Translations under genes and position numbers: made by a program | Part shown: piece by piece, positions 15,056-17,381 of the stretch | Position numbering within the stretch: the first letter of the stretch is position 1 | Layout of the letters: every line of letters begins with the position of its first letter | The notes under the pieces: model-generated | Seen by the model: only the letters and a program-made list of their open reading frames with translations | Database searches by the model: none | What the model was told of the DNA's origin: nothing | NCBI GenBank assembly: GCA_963696325.1 | Contig: CAVOJV010000049.1 | Span: 1-17,381, forward strand | DNA length: 17,381 bases | Origin: CAVOJV01 sp963696325 | Lineage (GTDB): Bacteria > Pseudomonadota > Gammaproteobacteria > Competibacterales > Competibacteraceae | Direction of reading: 5' to 3'

Positions 15056-15088
15056 ATTCGTTCTGGAGGTGTGCAACGCTGTCCAATG
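15056..15088 (+). repeat. 33-bp fragment shared with the 169-aa hypothetical gene
   Basis: TTCGTTCTGGAGGTGTGCAA followed by CGCTGTCC and ATGAC matches 1546-1578 with one difference. It encodes SFWRCATLS in the corresponding frame. It marks a junction between unrelated gene fragments. Confidence 0.7.
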
Positions 15089-15343
15089 ACAATCCTTTCT
15101 CCCTGGTCGACCCTGGCGCCCCTTCCTTGCAACAGCGCCGAGGAGATCGAACCTGGGACATCCCGGCACGCCTCGCCTACGCCCGTGCCGCTCTGTCGGC
15201 CCTGGCGCAGTTCCATCAACCCGAGGAACCTGACCAGACGCCTCTCCTGCACCGCCGCATCACGCAGACAGCCTGCGCGTGCGCCATAACGACCAACCTT
15301 TATTCACGGATTTTGCCTTAAGCCGTCTCCACGGCGCCACGGC
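15089..15343 (+). pseudogene. Protein-kinase-like domain fragment, frameshifted and interrupted
   Basis: The frame reads DIPARLAYARAALSALAQFH, like kinase helix E, then LLHRRITPDSLRVRHNDQ and PLFTDFALSRLHGATAV, like the catalytic loop and the DFG segment. One base is missing near 15265 (CGCCAGAC expected, CGCAGAC present). The usual HRD reads HRR and DFG reads DFA, so the parent protein may have been a pseudokinase. The N-lobe is absent. The fragment stops at a repeat end near 15344, and a similar frame (RATVEDIEHQNPV) may resume at 17330 past the mobile elements. Assignment is by motif only. Confidence 0.55.
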
Positions 15344-15366
15344 GGTACTGGTTCAGTATGATTGTT

Positions 15367-17065
15367 GTAACTTCTCAATAAGTCAGGGCGCTCCCCGCGG
15401 AACGGCAGCCTGCTGCCGGATGAGCTCGGGCAGGGGTGGAATCGCGTGCGTGCGCGATGTTCGATCAGTGAGGTACCGCCAAAAGGAAACCCCGAGCTTT
15501 CGACAGCTCCGCTTTAAGCTCATAAAGGTATCCCAACAGCGTCGCCCCAGGTCACTACGGGTGCCACTACTGACCTTGCGTTTCTTCACGGGATCACGCA
15601 GAGCTTGTTCGCTGCCATTGGTATGTAACGGGATATCGGGCCGCTCCAGCACCAATAACAATTCTGCCTTGTTACGATAGAGCCGTTTGACCAGCTGATT
15701 CAGCGTCTCAAACGGGGTGCGGGTGGTGAAAATCGTGTCGAAGCGGGCGGTCAACTCCACTTTCTTGGCCTCGGTTGGCTGCTGCTTATAGGCCTTGAGG
15801 TCGGCGTACAACGCCCACACCTGTCCCCGTACCTGGGCAATCGCTTGACGGTGAGTCTCGTTCAGGGGAATGAGCTTATGGATCAGCCGTTCCGTATGGA
15901 CCCAACACAACCCATGCCGCAGCACATTAAACTGTCCGGCATCGTCGCTCACGATGGCCAGGTCAGGGGGAACGCCATGGTGTAACGCACTGCCCAGCAG
16001 GGCGCCTTCCGTGGCAATCCGACGATGGCGTGTTTGCGTGATCCCGACCTGGGTTAGATGCGTGTCCCACTGGGCTTTCGTCGCAAAGCACCGCTGGGGA
16101 TGGTTGCGCAAGCCGGCCACCAACCCCTTGGGTAACTTCTGGCGTCCCATATATACCAAGGCGTCTTCTTCGACCCGGTAGTCGGTGTGGCCAGCCCGCA
16201 GCAGGTGGAGGAAATTGAGGCGGCTTTTGGACTCGGTACTGGCAAACCAGGCAAAATAGTCATTACCGATGTGGGTGGTGTAGCCATTCTTGCCTTGGTG
16301 ACGGGCGCCCGTATCGTCTACTGTCAGATGACGGGAACAGGCTAATCCGACCGACAAGAGAGCGTCTTTCTCCTCCTGGAACACCGCTTGGTTAGCCGTC
16401 AGCAGCGCGTCAATTTGGCCGGTGGAAATGTCGATTCCCCATTCCCGCAGTTGCTCCGCTAATAACGGTTGGGTCACCTGGCAGTGATGATGCTGATAGA
16501 GGATATAACTCACCAGCGTGGGACCAAAATGCCGGCCCCCCACCGACTCCGGTAACTGCCCGATCAGGGTCTGCCCGTCAGGCGTTTCCCACCGCTCCAG
16601 GCGATAGCGCGTATTATGGGCCTGAATCACCAAGTCCTGGACAACATAGTCGTGGTAGCCCTTAAACCGCGAACCCGCCGGCACCGGCTCCGTCGGTGGG
16701 ATGACCCGCTCCTCATGGATCTCCAGCACGGCGGTCTTGCTCCGCTTCGCCGACCCCGGTCGTTTGCCCTCGCCTGAGGCTTCCTCGTCCTGACCGGCTT
16801 TCTTATCTAATTGACTCGGCTTAAACTGGGGACGCTTCTTTTCACCTTTGAGGACCGCTATCTCATCCTGCAGTTGAGCAATCGTTTCTTCGTGTTGCCG
16901 GACTTTCTCCGCCAACTGGGCGATAATCCCCAACAGCTCCTTCACCAACGGTGTTTGGGCTGCTTCGGGAATGTCCGGTAACTGCACTGGCTTGCTCATG
17001 GCTCTACTGTGCCATCAATGGCAGGCTCATGTCCAGCGTCTTGCCCCCGGTTATTGAGAAGTTAC
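15367..17065 (-). mobile_element. IS66-like insertion sequence, 1699 bp
   Basis: Ends read inward are GTAACTTCTCAATAAGTC (left) and GTAACTTCTCAATAACCG (right), sharing 15 bases. The 8-bp duplication TGATTGTT lies at 15359-15366 and 17066-17073. One transposase gene fills the element. The GTAA start and 8-bp duplication are typical of IS66. No accessory tnpA/tnpB genes are present, as in the single-ORF subgroup. Confidence 0.9.
15383..16999 (-). CDS. IS66-family transposase, 538 aa
   Basis: The N-terminus has a leucine-zipper-like coiled coil (about residues 20-55, LLGIIAQLAEKV and IAQLQDEIAVLKGEK). A basic linker follows, then the IS66 DDE core: HLTVDDTGARHQGKNGY (D228/D229), AIVSDDAGQFN (D352) and TNGSEQALRDPVKKRKVSSG (E464). 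FWRYLTDR near the end is the C-terminal helix. The gene is intact and full length, so the element may be active. It probably also acts on the 201-bp element at 3640-3840, which has the same ends. Confidence 0.93.
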   Translation of the reverse strand: MSKPVQLPDIPEAAQTPLVKELLGIIAQLAEKVRQHEETIAQLQDEIAVLKGEKKRPQFKPSQLDKKAGQDEEASGEGKRPGSAKRSKTAVLEIHEERVIPPTEPVPAGSRFKGYHDYVVQDLVIQAHNTRYRLERWETPDGQTLIGQLPESVGGRHFGPTLVSYILYQHHHCQVTQPLLAEQLREWGIDISTGQIDALLTANQAVFQEEKDALLSVGLACSRHLTVDDTGARHQGKNGYTTHIGNDYFAWFASTESKSRLNFLHLLRAGHTDYRVEEDALVYMGRQKLPKGLVAGLRNHPQRCFATKAQWDTHLTQVGITQTRHRRIATEGALLGSALHHGVPPDLAIVSDDAGQFNVLRHGLCWVHTERLIHKLIPLNETHRQAIAQVRGQVWALYADLKAYKQQPTEAKKVELTARFDTIFTTRTPFETLNQLVKRLYRNKAELLLVLERPDIPLHTNGSEQALRDPVKKRKVSSGTRSDLGRRCWDTFMSLKRSCRKLGVSFWRYLTDRTSRTHAIPPLPELIRQQAAVPRGAP

Positions 17066-17153
17066 TGATTGTTACGATAACTAGTTGAATATATTAAACT
17101 ATTCGGGTGATAAAGCCAAGTTTGTGTGGAGGTTCATGATACCAAATTGAGAG

Positions 17154-17228
17154 TTCAAAAGCTGCCTATCTTCAGTATTTGATTAACAATCAATGAGTTG
17201 GAGAATAATCAGGCTGAACCAGTGCCTC
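17154..17228. repeat. 75-bp direct repeat, copy 1
   Basis: The unit runs from TTCAAAAGCTGCCTATC to CTGAACCAGTGCCTC and recurs 99 bases later at 17253-17327 with a few changes. It includes the candidate element end. A short ATTAACAATCAATG core is AT-rich. There is no gene here. Confidence 0.85.
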
Positions 17229-17252
17229 TTTCATGGGAGCAAGTATTGAGGA

Positions 17253-17327
17253 TTCAAAGGCTGCCTATCTTCAGTATTTGATTAACAATCAATGAGTTGG
17301 AGAATAATCAAACTGAACCAGTGCCTC
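17253..17327. repeat. 75-bp direct repeat, copy 2
   Basis: Second copy of the unit at 17154-17228, separated from it by 24 bases. Beyond it GC-rich coding-like sequence resumes (17328-17381), possibly the rest of the kinase-like gene. The window ends there. Confidence 0.85.
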
Positions 17328-17381
17328 CGCGCCACCGTCGAGGATATCGAACACCAGAATCCAGTCCTTTGTCGAAAACGT

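Larger units (their letters stand above)
15344..17327. mobile_element. Candidate element with GGYACTGGTTCAG ends, interrupted by the IS66-like IS
   Basis: At 15344 the sequence starts GGTACTGGTTCAGTATGATT. The ends at 17227 and 17326, read on the minus strand, start GGCACTGGTTCAG and continue CCTGATTATT or TTTGATTATT. These inverted ends would bound a short non-coding element of about 177 bp (or about 276 bp with the second right end), once the IS at 15367-17065 and one 8-bp duplication are removed. Its own target duplication is not clear. Confidence 0.45.

Noticed and set aside
17154..17327. Possible CRISPR from two 75-bp repeats
   Set aside because: The repeats are too long, there are only two, and the repeat carries a transposon-like end.
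1..17381. tRNA or rRNA genes
   Set aside because: No cloverleaf-like segment with conserved T-loop sequence and no rRNA signature was noticed on reading. A dedicated scan was not possible.

Overview
The window looks like an accessory region of a GC-rich gammaproteobacterial chromosome. The glutamate synthase and toxin-antitoxin protein sequences are gammaproteobacterial in style, but the genus cannot be fixed from the sequence. The region is densely scarred by mobile DNA. It holds one very large metabolic gene (gltB), four small toxin-antitoxin pairs, a solitary DNA methyltransferase, a secreted protein behind a riboswitch, two insertion sequences, a degenerate group II intron and at least three families of short non-autonomous elements.

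Left part (1-2075). A HigB/NadS-type toxin-antitoxin pair on the minus strand is followed by a plus-strand miniature relic of gltB (about 1007-1444). The relic keeps the promoter, ribosome binding site and first 58 codons, then a short piece of the synthase domain, then the sequence that lies downstream of gltB. An unrecognised 169-residue gene follows.

Nested block (2075-4640). A minus-strand group II intron fragment (maturase C-terminus and domain V) is split by a 123-bp AT-rich element. That element is split by an ISL3-family insertion sequence with target duplication AATAAGTT. The insertion sequence carries a 201-bp element with target duplication CTAGTAAC. A second, intact copy of the 123-bp element lies at 5998-6120, and a sequence matching its empty target site is at 13805-13858.

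Middle (4640-8100). A 32-bp perfect palindrome is followed by a minus-strand secreted protein. Its leader has the layout of a GEMM-I cyclic dinucleotide riboswitch followed by a terminator. The aptamer has A at the base that selects ligand and a compensatory C-G swap, which suggests the cGAMP-type (GEMM-Ib) subclass. A HigBA pair and an orphan SPPY-type methyltransferase follow on the plus strand.

Right part (8140-17381). gltB (8261-12710) would be 1483 residues once six single-base indels are corrected. A third toxin-antitoxin pair, a VapBC pair and a 34-residue membrane ORF follow on the minus strand. Next come mosaic gene fragments, including part of a protein-kinase-like domain. This is cut by a probable element with ends of the type GGYACTGGTTCAG, which is itself cut by an IS66-like insertion sequence (15367-17065, target duplication TGATTGTT). 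The IS66-like ends match the ends of the 201-bp element in the ISL3 copy, so this transposase probably moves that element.

Eleven single-base indels interrupt otherwise well-conserved genes, mostly next to G or C doublets. Both transposase genes are intact. Either the region is decaying or the assembly carries uncorrected indel errors, and the reading of several genes depends on which is true.
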